From: Iamia sp. SCSIO 61187
GTDB taxonomy: Bacteria > Actinomycetota > Acidimicrobiia > Acidimicrobiales > Iamiaceae
Direction: 5' to 3'
Length of the DNA: 64,000 bases
NCBI RefSeq assembly: GCF_019443745.1
Contig: NZ_CP050948.1
Location: 3,600,001 to 3,664,000, forward strand
The notes beneath the pieces were generated by a model that saw only the letters and a list, made by a program, of their open reading frames with translations, made no database searches and was not told the origin of the DNA. The translations under genes and the position numbers were made by a program. Positions 26,796 to 35,112 of this stretch are shown piece after piece (the first letter of the stretch is position 1; each line of letters begins with the position of its first letter).

Positions 26796-27425
26796 TCAGC
26801 GCCCCAGCAGGGTGAGGACCTCGGCGTCGGTGGTCTGGGCGAAGTCGACGTACCAGGTCCCCACCGCCACCAGGTCGGCCCGGGGCATCGGGCAGCACAC
26901 GTCGTCGGCGATGGCGGCCAGCCGCTCGATGGTGGCCGGCGGGCCGACCGGCACCGCCAGCGTCACGCTGCGGGCCTGCCCGCCGGCGACGCTGCGCAGG
27001 GCGGCCTCGGCCGTGGCCCCGGTGGCGAGGCCGTCGTCGACGACCACGACGTCGCGCCCGGCCACCGCCGGCGGCGGTCGGTCGCCGCGGTAGACGCCGA
27101 TGCGCCGGGCCAGCTCGGCCCGCTCGAGGGCCACGACACCGTCGACCGACTCCAGGTCCGGCGGGCGGTGGCCCACCACCTCGCCCCACACGACGTGGTC
27201 GCTGCCCTCGGCGATGGCCCCCAGCGCCAGCTCGGGGCGGCCGGGCGAGCCGACCTTGCGGACCACCAGGACGTCGAGGTCGGCGTCGAGGGCGTGGGCG
27301 ACCGGGGCCGCCACCGGCACCCCACCCCGGGGCAGGGCCAGGACGAGGGGCTCGGACCAGTCGCGCCGCTCGCGCAGCTCGGCCGCCAGCACCTCCCCCG
27401 CATGGGTTCGATCCCGGTACCGCAT
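26796..27425 (-). CDS. Phosphoribosyltransferase-fold protein
   Basis: The 209-aa protein starts MRYRDRTHAGEVLAAEL and contains VLALPRGGVPVAAPVA near residue 30 and the PRPP-binding loop VVVVDDGLATGAT near 120. This is the standalone type-I PRTase family common in actinobacteria, often annotated phosphoribosyl transferase and sometimes fused to dienelactone hydrolase; the real substrate is not known. The frame is open well upstream, antisense to the acyl-CoA synthetase gene; the ATG at 27425 matches the family N-terminus. It lies 20 nt downstream of that synthetase gene on the same strand. Confidence 0.85.
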   Translation of the reverse strand: MRYRDRTHAGEVLAAELRERRDWSEPLVLALPRGGVPVAAPVAHALDADLDVLVVRKVGSPGRPELALGAIAEGSDHVVWGEVVGHRPPDLESVDGVVALERAELARRIGVYRGDRPPPAVAGRDVVVVDDGLATGATAEAALRSVAGGQARSVTLAVPVGPPATIERLAAIADDVCCPMPRADLVAVGTWYVDFAQTTDAEVLTLLGR

Positions 27426-27445
27426 GGCTGCCTCCTCGCTCGCCC

Positions 27446-29164
27446 TCAGCCGGCCCTGGCGACCTCGTCGCGCAGCTGGCGCTTCAGGATCTTGCCCGCT
27501 GCGTTGCGGGGCAGCTGGCTGTCGACCACGACCACCTTGCTCGGCACCTTGAAGGCGGCGAGGCGCTCCCCGACGAAGGCCTGGAGGTCGCCGGGGTCGA
27601 GCGGGTGCCCCTCCTTGGGCAGGACCGCGACCGCGACCTCCTCGCCCAGCCGCTCGTGGGGCACGCCGAACACGGCCGCCTCGTACACGGCCGGATGCTC
27701 GTAGACGGCGGCCTCGACCTCGGCGCACGACACGTTCTCGCCGGCGCGCAGCACGAGGTCCTTGGCCCGGTCCTCGACGTAGACGAAGCCCTCGTCGTCG
27801 ATGCGGCCCACGTCGCCGGTGCGCAGCCACCCGTCGACGATGGCCTCGGCGGTGGCGTCGGGCCGGTTCCAGTAGCCCCGGATCACCATCGGGCCCTTGA
27901 ACCAGATCTCGCCCTGCTCGCCGGTGGGGAGGGGGCGGCCGTCGGGGTCACGGACCTCGACGAGGAGGGTGGGCAGGGACCGGCCGGTGCTCGTCGGGTG
28001 GGTCACGTAGTCGTCCCCCGAGTTCTGGGGTCCGAAGGCGTTGGTCTCGGTCATGCCGTACCCGATGGAGGGCCGGCCCCGCCGGAAGCCCCTGTCGACC
28101 CGGGCCACGAGGGCGGGCGGGGCGGGGGCGCCACCGCCGCCCACGCTGACCAGGCTGGAGGTGTCGAACTCGGCGAACCGAGGGCACTCCATCAGGTCCC
28201 AGGACTGGGTGGGCACGCCCACGAAGTTGGTGACCCGCTCACGCTCGATCAGCTCGAGGGCCCGCTCCGGGTCCCACTTGTACATGATCACCAGGGGGAC
28301 CCCGCCGAGGGCGCACGAGAGCATCACGGCCACGCCGCCGGTGACGTGGAAGAGCGGCACCACCAGGATGAAGACCGGCGGCGTCTCGGCCGCCACCGCG
28401 GCCTCGGCCGGGCGGCGGACCCGCTGCACCTGGGCTCGGCACCCGAACGACATGAGCGACTGGGTCACGGCCCGGTGCGTCGACACCGCGCCCTTGGGCC
28501 GCCCCGTCGTCCCCGACGTGTAGAGGATGGTGGCGTCGTCGTCGGGGCCGACGTCGACGGCGGGAAGCTCGGCCCCGAGCACCACCACGTCCTCCCAGCG
28601 GTCCACGCCCTCGGGCACGGGCTCGCCGGCGGGGAGCCGCACGCCGACGGTGGCGATGCCGAGGCGGGTGCAGGCGGCGCGGGTCCGGTCGATGCGCTCG
28701 GGGTCGGCGATGAGCACCGACGTGCCCGAGTCGTCGAGGCCGAAGTCGAGCTCGTCCTCGGTCCACCAGCCGTTGAGCGACACGCTGACGGCGCCGATCG
28801 AGGTGATGGCGGCGAAGGAGATCACCCACTCCGGGAGGTTGCGCATGGCGATGGCGACGCGGTCGCCGGGCTGCACGCCGTACCGGCCGACCAGGGCGGC
28901 GCCCAGGGCGGCGACCTCGTCGGCCACCTCGCCGAAGGTTCGGCGCTCGTCCTCGTACACCAGGAACAGGTCGTCGCCCCGCCCCGGCCACATGGCGAAG
29001 ATGTGCCGCAGCGTCGGCGGGGCGTTGGTGAAGACGGTCTGGGTGATGCCGTCGACCTCGACCTCGCCGAGGGCGAAGCGCGGCTCGGCCGTCACCGCGG
29101 CGACGGCCTCGTCCCACGTGAGGGCGGGGGCGGCGGACGGCGGGGCGGAGGGTTCGGTGGCCAT
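27446..29164 (-). CDS. Acyl-CoA synthetase, AMP-binding family
   Basis: A 572-aa adenylate-forming enzyme. Motifs in order: ILYTSGTTGRPKG near residue 213, FHVTGG near 283, SIGYGMTETNAFGPQNSG near 380, WLRTGDVGRIDDEGFVYVEDRAKD near 455, AGENVSCAEVEAA near 482 and the C-terminal catalytic lysine in NAAGKILKRQLR. The N-terminal extension of about 45 residues precedes the usual start of the fold. It probably activates a fatty, steroid side-chain or aromatic acid. Proximity to a CYP125-type gene makes a steroid-acid ligase attractive but unproven. Likely one transcript with the downstream PRTase gene. Confidence 0.9.
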   Translation of the reverse strand: MATEPSAPPSAAPALTWDEAVAAVTAEPRFALGEVEVDGITQTVFTNAPPTLRHIFAMWPGRGDDLFLVYEDERRTFGEVADEVAALGAALVGRYGVQPGDRVAIAMRNLPEWVISFAAITSIGAVSVSLNGWWTEDELDFGLDDSGTSVLIADPERIDRTRAACTRLGIATVGVRLPAGEPVPEGVDRWEDVVVLGAELPAVDVGPDDDATILYTSGTTGRPKGAVSTHRAVTQSLMSFGCRAQVQRVRRPAEAAVAAETPPVFILVVPLFHVTGGVAVMLSCALGGVPLVIMYKWDPERALELIERERVTNFVGVPTQSWDLMECPRFAEFDTSSLVSVGGGGAPAPPALVARVDRGFRRGRPSIGYGMTETNAFGPQNSGDDYVTHPTSTGRSLPTLLVEVRDPDGRPLPTGEQGEIWFKGPMVIRGYWNRPDATAEAIVDGWLRTGDVGRIDDEGFVYVEDRAKDLVLRAGENVSCAEVEAAVYEHPAVYEAAVFGVPHERLGEEVAVAVLPKEGHPLDPGDLQAFVGERLAAFKVPSKVVVVDSQLPRNAAGKILKRQLRDEVARAG

Positions 29165-29272
29165 CGGGCGTCACCCTGCCACGCCGGGGGCGGTGGCGTC
29201 GGGGACCGCCCGCCAGGGGCGGTACCGTCCTCCTCGCGGCCCTCCGTCCCCCGATCTTGGGCCGATCGACCC

Positions 29273-30583
29273 ATGGACCAGGACCGGCTTCCGGCCGATG
29301 AACCCGAGGTGAGGCCGCTGTCGTCGTTCGCCGATCCCGCGGTCCCGCTCGACGTGTGGGGTCAGCCGGACCCGGCGACCGTCCTCGGGTGGTTGCCCGA
29401 CCCGGTGATCGTCATCGACTCCGAGCTCCGCCTGACCTGGGGCAACCAGCGGGCCGAGCGCACCTTCGGCCTCACCCTCGAGGAGGCCCGGGGCAGCTCG
29501 GTCATCGACCTCATCCACCCCGACGACCTGGTCACGGCGTCGGCGTCGTTCCAGTCCGTCCAGGACAAGGACCTGGGGACGACGGTCGAGATCCGGGTCC
29601 GGCACGCCGACGGACGCTGGATCCCGGTCGAGTCCCGGGGCTGGTCGGGGATGCACGACCCCCGCATCCGCGGCGTCGTGGTCAGCCTGCGCCTGATCGA
29701 GGATCGCGGGGCCTGGCGGGTCACCGCCGGCGATGCCCGCCGCCAGGCCGCCGTGCTCGACCACTCCCCCAGCCTCACCCTGCTGGTCGACAGCCACAGC
29801 CGGCTCGAGGGCGCCAGCCGGGCCTTCACCTCGACCCTCGGCGTCGACCTGGAGTCCTCGCTGGGCCGGTTCCTCACCGACCTGGTCGTCGAGCAGGACG
29901 CCCGTCCCGTGCGCCAGGCGTTCGAGACCCTGCTCCTCGAGGGCGGCACCTTGTCGTTCGAGGCCACGTTCCGGGCCGCGCCCGACCGCCGGCCCACGCC
30001 GTTCTGGCTCACCGCCGTCAACCTCCTCGACGACGTGGACGTGCAGGCCGTCGTGATCAGCGGCGTCGAGATCGCCGGCCTGGTCGAGGCCCGCGAGCGC
30101 CTCGCCCGCCAGGCCACCCACGACCCGCTGACGGGGCTGGCCAACCGCATGCTGCTGATGGAGCGGCTCGAGCTCGCCCTCGAGGCCTCGGTCGGGACCA
30201 CCGCCCGCGTCGGGCTGGTCTTCTGCGACATCGACGGGTTCAAGCAGGTCAACGACGACTACGGGCACCACGTCGGCGACGAGGTTCTGATGGAGATCGC
30301 CCGGCGCATCCGGACGGTCCTGCACCCCGATGACACCGTCGGCCGCCTCGGTGGCGACGAGCTCGTCGTGGTCGCGATCCGCGACGCGGTCCACGAGGTC
30401 GAGGCGACGATGGCCACCATCGTCGACGCCGTCGAGCGGCCGTTCACCACCAGCGCCGGCACGGTCGTGGTCCACATGAGCGCCGGCTGCGCCGTCGCCC
30501 GCCAGGGCGCCCGCTCCGGGGACCTGCTGCGCCGGGCCGACCAGGCCATGTACGCGGCCAAGCGAGCCCGTCAGACCGACTGA
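29273..30583 (+). CDS. PAS-PAS-GGDEF diguanylate cyclase
   Basis: A 436-aa soluble signalling protein. PAS domain 1 spans about 32-150 (VLGWLPDPVIVIDSELRLTW, then a DLIHPDDL loop), a second PAS-like region spans about 155-275, and a GGDEF domain spans about 285-435. The active-site loop near residue 360 is GGDEL, with Gly-Gly-Asp-Glu intact and the last Phe replaced by Leu. The preceding DPLTGLANR and FCDIDGFKQVNDDYGHHVGDEVL segments are complete, so c-di-GMP synthesis remains likely. No EAL domain follows. The long open frame before ATG 29273 is antisense to the synthetase gene. A TACCGT element at 29223 lies 44 nt upstream of the start. Confidence 0.88.
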   Translation: MDQDRLPADEPEVRPLSSFADPAVPLDVWGQPDPATVLGWLPDPVIVIDSELRLTWGNQRAERTFGLTLEEARGSSVIDLIHPDDLVTASASFQSVQDKDLGTTVEIRVRHADGRWIPVESRGWSGMHDPRIRGVVVSLRLIEDRGAWRVTAGDARRQAAVLDHSPSLTLLVDSHSRLEGASRAFTSTLGVDLESSLGRFLTDLVVEQDARPVRQAFETLLLEGGTLSFEATFRAAPDRRPTPFWLTAVNLLDDVDVQAVVISGVEIAGLVEARERLARQATHDPLTGLANRMLLMERLELALEASVGTTARVGLVFCDIDGFKQVNDDYGHHVGDEVLMEIARRIRTVLHPDDTVGRLGGDELVVVAIRDAVHEVEATMATIVDAVERPFTTSAGTVVVHMSAGCAVARQGARSGDLLRRADQAMYAAKRARQTD

Positions 30584-30657
30584 CCGCCGGGCGCTTGCGG
30601 CAGCGACGGGCGGTCTCGTCCCCCACCTGCCGCGAGGGTGCATGGCAGGATCGGCCG

Positions 30658-31554
30658 GTGAAGATCCGGATCGGCGTCGGCCTCGGCACCCACACGCTCG
30701 CCAACACCCAGGAGACGTTCCTCCCCTACGTGCGCGACGTCGAGCGGCTCGGCTTCGACTCGCTGTGGCTGTCGGAGCGGCTGACCGGTGACGCCCCCGA
30801 CCCGCTGGTCGCCCTGGCCGTCGCCGCCGGGGCCACCACCAAGCTCAAGCTGGGCACCGGGGTGCTGGTGCTGCCCGGCCGCAACCCCGTCGTGCTGGCC
30901 AAGGAGATGGCCTCGCTCGACCGCCTGTCGGGTGGGCGGTTCCTCCCGGCCGTCGGCCTCGGGGCACCCACGCCCGTCGAGCACCGGGCCTTCGGGATCG
31001 AGCGGGGCGAGCGGGCCGGTTGGTTCGACGAGGCCCTGCCCCTGATCCGGCGCCTGTGGGCCGAGGACGATGTGCACCACGACGGCGACCGCTTCCGGGT
31101 CGACGGGGTGACCATCCGCCCCAAGCCGGTCCAGGACCCGATCGAGGTGTGGCTGGGCGGCCAGTCCCGGTCCGAGCTGCGGCGATGCGGCCGGTTGGGC
31201 GACGGCTGGCTCCCCTCGTTCGCCACGGTCGCCGACGTGCGCGACGGCTGGGAGGTCGTCACCGCCGAGGCGGCCGCCCACGACCGGGAGATCGACCCCG
31301 AGCACCTCGGCGTCCTCGTCGCCTACGCCCGCGGTGCGGTCCCGGACCGGGTCGTCTCACTGCTGGCCGCCCGCCGCCCCGACCTCGACCCGGCCGACGT
31401 CATCCCTGTCGGCATGGCCTCCCTGCGCGAGCGGCTCGAGGCCTTCACCGAGGTCGGGGCGTCGAAGTTCGTCGTCCTCCCGCTCGACGAGCCCTCCGAC
31501 TGGACCGCCGAGCTCGAGGAGGTCGCCGCCACCGTCCTCCCGTTGGAGAGCTGA
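30658..31554 (+). CDS. LLM-class oxidoreductase, F420/FMN-dependent
   Basis: The 298-aa protein (GTG start, KIRIGVGLG) shows the LLM barrel pattern: FDSLWLSERL near residue 36, LKLGTGVLVLPGRNPVVLAKEMASLDRLSGGRF near 62-95, and a RPKPVQDPIEVWLGGQS segment near 155. The last of these is the usual end-of-barrel signature of F420-dependent hydride-transfer enzymes (TIGR03619/03854-like). Cofactor and substrate cannot be read directly. The next gene begins 2 nt downstream, so an operon with two small membrane proteins is likely. Confidence 0.85.
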   Translation: MKIRIGVGLGTHTLANTQETFLPYVRDVERLGFDSLWLSERLTGDAPDPLVALAVAAGATTKLKLGTGVLVLPGRNPVVLAKEMASLDRLSGGRFLPAVGLGAPTPVEHRAFGIERGERAGWFDEALPLIRRLWAEDDVHHDGDRFRVDGVTIRPKPVQDPIEVWLGGQSRSELRRCGRLGDGWLPSFATVADVRDGWEVVTAEAAAHDREIDPEHLGVLVAYARGAVPDRVVSLLAARRPDLDPADVIPVGMASLRERLEAFTEVGASKFVVLPLDEPSDWTAELEEVAATVLPLES

Positions 31555-31555
31555 C

Positions 31556-31846
31556 GTGTCCCTTGGTCGAACGGCCCGGCGGGCGGGAGGGCAATCCCTG
31601 ACGGACCGACAGGCGCTCATCCTCCTCCTCGCGCCCATCGGCACCGTCCCTCTCGTCATCCTGTGGGAGGACGCATCACTGGTCGGACTGGTCGCCGTGG
31701 CCGTGGGTCTCAACCTCCTCCTGCTCCGAGCGATCCGACCCGAGCCGACCCAGGGCTCCGCGACGATGCGCCTGGTCGCCACGCACCCTGCGCCAGTCGT
31801 GGCCCTGGGGAGCGTCATGGTCCTCGTCGGCGTGACCCTCCTCTGA
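31556..31846 (+). CDS. Small membrane protein, unknown
   Basis: A 96-aa product from GTG 31556, immediately after the LLM stop. Hydrophobic segments at about 22-58 (ALILLLAPIGTVPLVILW and a second helix) and 76-96 (PAPVVALGSVMVLVGVTLL) suggest three short helices. I recognise no family. Composition is somewhat less G/C-biased at third positions than flanking genes. Confidence 0.5.
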   Translation: MSLGRTARRAGGQSLTDRQALILLLAPIGTVPLVILWEDASLVGLVAVAVGLNLLLLRAIRPEPTQGSATMRLVATHPAPVVALGSVMVLVGVTLL

Positions 31847-31871
31847 CCCGGCAGGCGAGGGACGTCTGTCG

Positions 31872-32018
31872 ATGCACGACGCCCAGCACGCGATCTTGGC
31901 GGAGCGATACATGCACACCTGGACAGGCATCCACTCGTCTCCGGGTGCGCGAGCGCGAATGGAGGAGGCCGCGGAGCGGTCAGCGCCACTGCGATCGGCC
32001 ATCGACCTCGCGTGGTAG
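31872..32018 (+). CDS. Possible 48-aa small protein
   Basis: ATG 31872 to TAG 32018 gives MHDAQHAILAERYMHTWTGI, a short Ser/Pro linker, then an Arg/Glu-rich helix ending in LAW. It fills the gap between two membrane-protein genes and overlaps the beginning of the longest frame of the next one. No family or clear ribosome site is visible. Offered as a candidate only. Confidence 0.25.
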   Translation: MHDAQHAILAERYMHTWTGIHSSPGARARMEEAAERSAPLRSAIDLAW

Positions 32019-32026
32019 ACGAGGTC

Positions 32027-32428
32027 ATGGGCCGACCAGACGCACCGTCTGACCGAACGCCGTTGGTCGACGCGGGGGTCATCGTCGTCGAGCTCGGGAC
32101 AGGAGCCATCGGCGGGCTCGGGTTTCTCACGAGCGAGGGCCTCTTGGCGTGGGCAGGCCTGCTCCTCCTGGTCACCTCCATCGCGTCGGTGTTCGTCACG
32201 GTGCGCACGTTGCGTTGCATCCCCGGGCCCGTCACCGTCCTGCGCTCGTGGATCGGTCTGGGCCAGGAGACCGCAGCGCAGATGATGTTCGTCGGCTTCA
32301 CCGGTCTCTCGCTGATGGGCCTGGCCCAGGCTCCGTGGATCTCGTCGGTGATGCTCGGCGTCGCGGCCCCGCCACTGGTGGCCGGCTTCCGCCGCCGTCG
32401 GGCGTCGCCCCGGCACGCGGACTCCTAG
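32027..32428 (+). CDS. Small membrane protein, unknown
   Basis: A 133-aa product from ATG 32027, preceded by GAGG at 3-nt spacing; a GTG at 32012 is an alternative. Three or four hydrophobic segments: VIVVELGTGAIGGLGFL, WAGLLLLVTSIASVFV, MMFVGFTGLSLMGLA and SVMLGVAAPPLV. The C-terminus is Arg-rich. No recognised family. It may belong with the 31556 membrane protein as a pair. Confidence 0.5.
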   Translation: MGRPDAPSDRTPLVDAGVIVVELGTGAIGGLGFLTSEGLLAWAGLLLLVTSIASVFVTVRTLRCIPGPVTVLRSWIGLGQETAAQMMFVGFTGLSLMGLAQAPWISSVMLGVAAPPLVAGFRRRRASPRHADS

Positions 32429-32431
32429 GTT
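32426..32431 (+). promoter_or_regulatory. Presumed -10 hexamer TAGGTT
   Basis: TAGGTT overlaps the stop codon of the preceding gene and ends 6 nt before ATG 32438. This suggests a leaderless start for the LLM gene. Confidence 0.45.
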
Positions 32432-32437
32432 CTCGCC

Positions 32438-33433
32438 ATGCCGATCCTGGTGATGCGGTTCGACCTGCGGAACCCGGCGTTCGCCGGGGTGTCGGCGACC
32501 GAGCGCTACCGGGCCGCCCTCGACATGAGCGCCTGGGCCGACGACCACGGGGTCATGGCGATCGTGCTGTCCGAGCACCACGGCAGCGACGACGGCTACC
32601 TGCCCAGCGCCCTCACGATGGCCGCCGCCGTGGCGGCGCGCACCGAGCGGGTGCAGATCTGGGTGTCGGCCGTCGCCGCCCCGCTCCACGACCCGCTGCA
32701 CCTGGCCGAGGAGGCCACGGTGGTCGACCTCATCAGCGGCGGACGGTTCACCGTCGTGCTGGCCAACGGCTACGTGCCCGACGAGTTCGCCCTGTTCGAC
32801 GTGCCGCTCGGCGAGCGGGCGGCCCGCACGACCGAGGCCGTCGAGGTGCTGCGGGCCAGCCGGACCGGTGAGCCGTTCCCGTTCCGGGGCCGGACCGTGC
32901 GCCTCACCCCCGCCCCCGAGGGACCTCCGGGCCGGGCCGGGCCGACCGTCCTGCTCGGCGGGTCCGGCCCGGCGGCGGCCCGGCGGGCGGCGCGCATCGC
33001 CGACGGCTTCCAGCCCAGCACGCCCGAGGCGTGGGAGGTCTACCGGGCCGAGCGCCTGGCTCGGGGCAAGGCCGACCCGGGCGATTACCTGGCCCAGCCG
33101 ACCGGCTTCCTCCACGTGGCCGACGACCCCGACGCGGCCTGGGAGGTCATCCGCCCCCACGCCCGCCACGAGGCCGAGTCCTACGGCCGATGGGCGGCGG
33201 CGGCCGGGATGGACGGGGCCACCGGCTACCAGCCCCTCGCCGACGACGACGTCGACGGCCTGCGGGAGTCGGGTCGCTACCGGGTCCTCACCCCGGACGC
33301 GCTGCGGGCGGAGGTCGACGCCGATCCCGGTGCCATCCTCGTGCTCAACCCCATGATGGGCGGGCTGCCCCCCGACGTCGGGTGGGACGGTCTGCACGGC
33401 CTGGCCGCCGCTCTCGACCTCGACGCGGATTAG
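32438..33433 (+). CDS. LLM-class flavin-dependent oxidoreductase
   Basis: A 331-aa luciferase-like enzyme. Features are MRFDLRNPAF at the start, the metal-free LSEHHGSDDGYLPSALTMAAAVAARTERVQIWVSA core near residues 46-80, LAEEATVVDLISGGRFTVVLANGYVPDEF near 90-120, and LLGGSGPAAARRAARIADGFQP near 170. The EHHG motif is typical of the alkanal-monooxygenase-like/F420 subgroup. Substrate unknown. The stop codon overlaps the opposing GNAT gene by 4 nt. Confidence 0.85.
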   Translation: MPILVMRFDLRNPAFAGVSATERYRAALDMSAWADDHGVMAIVLSEHHGSDDGYLPSALTMAAAVAARTERVQIWVSAVAAPLHDPLHLAEEATVVDLISGGRFTVVLANGYVPDEFALFDVPLGERAARTTEAVEVLRASRTGEPFPFRGRTVRLTPAPEGPPGRAGPTVLLGGSGPAAARRAARIADGFQPSTPEAWEVYRAERLARGKADPGDYLAQPTGFLHVADDPDAAWEVIRPHARHEAESYGRWAAAAGMDGATGYQPLADDDVDGLRESGRYRVLTPDALRAEVDADPGAILVLNPMMGGLPPDVGWDGLHGLAAALDLDAD

Positions 33434-33927
33434 CCAGCGCTGGTGGCTCCCGACGGTGACCACTGGTAGAGGACGTCGGGGGCGCCCTCCTCGTTGTTGC
33501 CGCCCGTCGATCCCACGACCACGAAGCCGTGTCGTTCGTAGAAGCGCCGAGCCCCGACGTTGGCCTCGAAGGTCCACAGGCGGAGGCCGCCTCGACACTG
33601 CTGCTTCGCCACGCCCACCAGCCGGCCACCGATCCCCCGGTTGGTCCGCCCGGGCTCCACGTACAGCTGGTCGACCCACCCGTGCTCCAGGACGAGGAGG
33701 CCGACGACCACTCCGTCCTCCTCGCCGACCCAGACCTCTCGCTGAGGGAGGACGACGTCGGCGAACCAAGCGCGCACCTCGTCGTCCGAGTGCACAGGGG
33801 CGGGGATGGCCGGGAGCGCCGCGCGGCGGGCGCGCAGCCACAGCCCGGCGACGACGTCGGCCTCCTCGGTGCGTGCTCGCCTGTTGCGCACCCTCGAGAT
33901 CGTGGCACGGACCGGTCCGCCCGGCAC
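33430..33927 (-). CDS. GNAT family N-acetyltransferase
   Basis: The 165-aa protein has the GNAT acetyl-CoA loop TNRGIGGRL (Q/RxxGxG/A type) near residue 96 after a VDQLYVEPG strand. The C-terminal ANVGARRFYERHGFVVVG segment is motif B. It acetylates an unknown amine. GTG 33927 is used; a GTG at 33912 is also possible. It ends 4 nt inside the LLM gene on the other strand. Confidence 0.9.
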   Translation of the reverse strand: MPGGPVRATISRVRNRRARTEEADVVAGLWLRARRAALPAIPAPVHSDDEVRAWFADVVLPQREVWVGEEDGVVVGLLVLEHGWVDQLYVEPGRTNRGIGGRLVGVAKQQCRGGLRLWTFEANVGARRFYERHGFVVVGSTGGNNEEGAPDVLYQWSPSGATSAG

Positions 33928-34022
33928 CGGGCGTCGGCGGGTGGGGTGGCCGGCCCCGCAGGGGTACTCTCGCCCTCGTTCTGACGCGCGAGCCCTCAGC
34001 CGGGGCGCGGCGCGGAAGCCCC

Positions 34023-34098
34023 GCCCTCGTAGCTCAGGGGATAGAGCGTCGGTTTCCTAAACCGTGCGTCGCAGGTTCGAATCCTGCCGGGGGCGCCA
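34023..34098 (+). tRNA. tRNA-Arg (anticodon CCT)
   Basis: The 76-nt cloverleaf includes an encoded CCA. Acceptor arms GCCCTCG/CGGGGGC pair with one G-T wobble; D-stem GCTC/GAGC; anticodon loop TTCCTAA gives CCT reading AGG; T-arm GCAGG-TTCGAAT-CCTGC is perfect. The anticodon stem has one T-T mismatch at its outer pair. Confidence 0.95.
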
Positions 34099-34222
34099 AG
34101 CGACGAGGGCCAAGGACCGACGAGGCCGCCGGCGATCGGACAGCGGGACGCAGCCGGCTGATCGGCGGGATGGGCGGTGGGAGCACCCAGTCGCGGCTGC
34201 ACAGCTGTGCTCGACTGGCGGC

Positions 34223-34627
34223 GTGCGCACCGGCCTCGCCCTCCTCTGCGGGCCGGTCGCCGTCTGGATCGTCCTCCTGGTCGTGCTGTGGAGGCGGAGC
34301 CGCGACAGGGTCGGGCTGACGGTGGTGATGAGGATGCTGCCCGACGTGCTGCGGCTCGTCGGCGGTCTGGCGAGGGACCGGACCATCAGCCGGTCGGCCC
34401 GGTGGCCCGTCTGGTTCCTGATCGCCTACCTCGCCTCCCCGATCGACGTGGTGCCCGACTTCGTCCCCGTCATCGGCTACGCGGACGACGCCCTCCTGGT
34501 GTCCCTGGTGCTGCAACGTCTGGTCCGCCGGGCGCCTCCCGACGCCCTCGCCCGCCACTGGCCGGGATCGGCCGAGGGCCTCGACGCCCTGCGCCGGGTC
34601 CTGCGCCTCACCTCGGCGCCCCGGTGA
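34223..34627 (+). CDS. DUF1232 (YkvA-like) membrane protein
   Basis: The 134-aa product from GTG 34223 has one N-terminal membrane helix (LALLCGPVAVWIVLLVVLW) and the DUF1232 core WFLIAYLASPIDVVPDFVPVIGYADD near residues 73-98. The SPIDxxPDxxP stretch is the family hallmark; function unknown. The frame is open back into the tRNA, but that part is non-coding. Confidence 0.85.
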   Translation: MRTGLALLCGPVAVWIVLLVVLWRRSRDRVGLTVVMRMLPDVLRLVGGLARDRTISRSARWPVWFLIAYLASPIDVVPDFVPVIGYADDALLVSLVLQRLVRRAPPDALARHWPGSAEGLDALRRVLRLTSAPR

Positions 34628-34710
34628 CGCCGTCCTCGACGAGGTCCTGGCGTGTGTCGAGCCCCGCCCGGCCGGGGAGTCCGGGGCATCCACCGACCGA
34701 AGGGAGACCC

Positions 34711-35085
34711 ATGACCGTCACCCAGTTCCAGGACCTGCCGTTGGCCGATCGGGATCGCGAGTGGGACGGCGACGCCGCCGAGTCCCGCGTCCGCCGGTGG
34801 GCCGGCGCCGAGGACGGTCCCAACGCCAGGTACCGCGACGCCCACGTCTGGCACGACGCCGACGACGACGACGACCTCTTCGGCGGCTACAAGCTCCTCA
34901 TCGCCGACGTCGTCGACGGGGAGCTCAAGGCGGTCCCGCGGGCGATCATGGCCGCCGCCCAGGTGATGCAGGGCGCGCGGGGCGGCGTCGACCTCCCCGA
35001 GGACGACATCCCCCGCGTGAAGGGCCACCTCGCCCGCTACTACGAGAAGATGGGCGACACCGCCCCCTGGGATCGAGACGACTGA
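34711..35085 (+). CDS. Small acidic protein with phage prohead-protease-like tail
   Basis: The 124-aa protein has a variable Asp-rich N-terminus (DADDDDDL near residue 52), then FGGYKLLIADVVDGELKAVPRAIMAAAQVM and GARGGVDLPEDDIPRVKGHLARYYEKMG. The last 60 residues resemble the C-terminal appendix of some HK97-type prohead proteases and portal-linked phage proteins, which also occurs as stand-alone chromosomal genes. AGGGAG sits 4-5 nt before the ATG. No other phage gene is nearby apart from the tRNA-Arg 612 nt upstream, so this is probably a domesticated or widespread bacterial version. Function unknown. Confidence 0.55.
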   Translation: MTVTQFQDLPLADRDREWDGDAAESRVRRWAGAEDGPNARYRDAHVWHDADDDDDLFGGYKLLIADVVDGELKAVPRAIMAAAQVMQGARGGVDLPEDDIPRVKGHLARYYEKMGDTAPWDRDD

Positions 35086-35112
35086 GCCGTCGTCCGCCGC
35101 GCCGACCGGCGG

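Noticed and set aside
27605-29272. Plus-strand extension upstream of the PAS-GGDEF protein
   Set aside because: Antisense to the acyl-CoA synthetase; low complexity; PAS domain begins after ATG 29273.
34023-35085. Integrated prophage or genomic island at tRNA-Arg
   Set aside because: No integrase, no repeated tRNA 3' end and no phage structural genes apart from one capsid-protease-like small protein.
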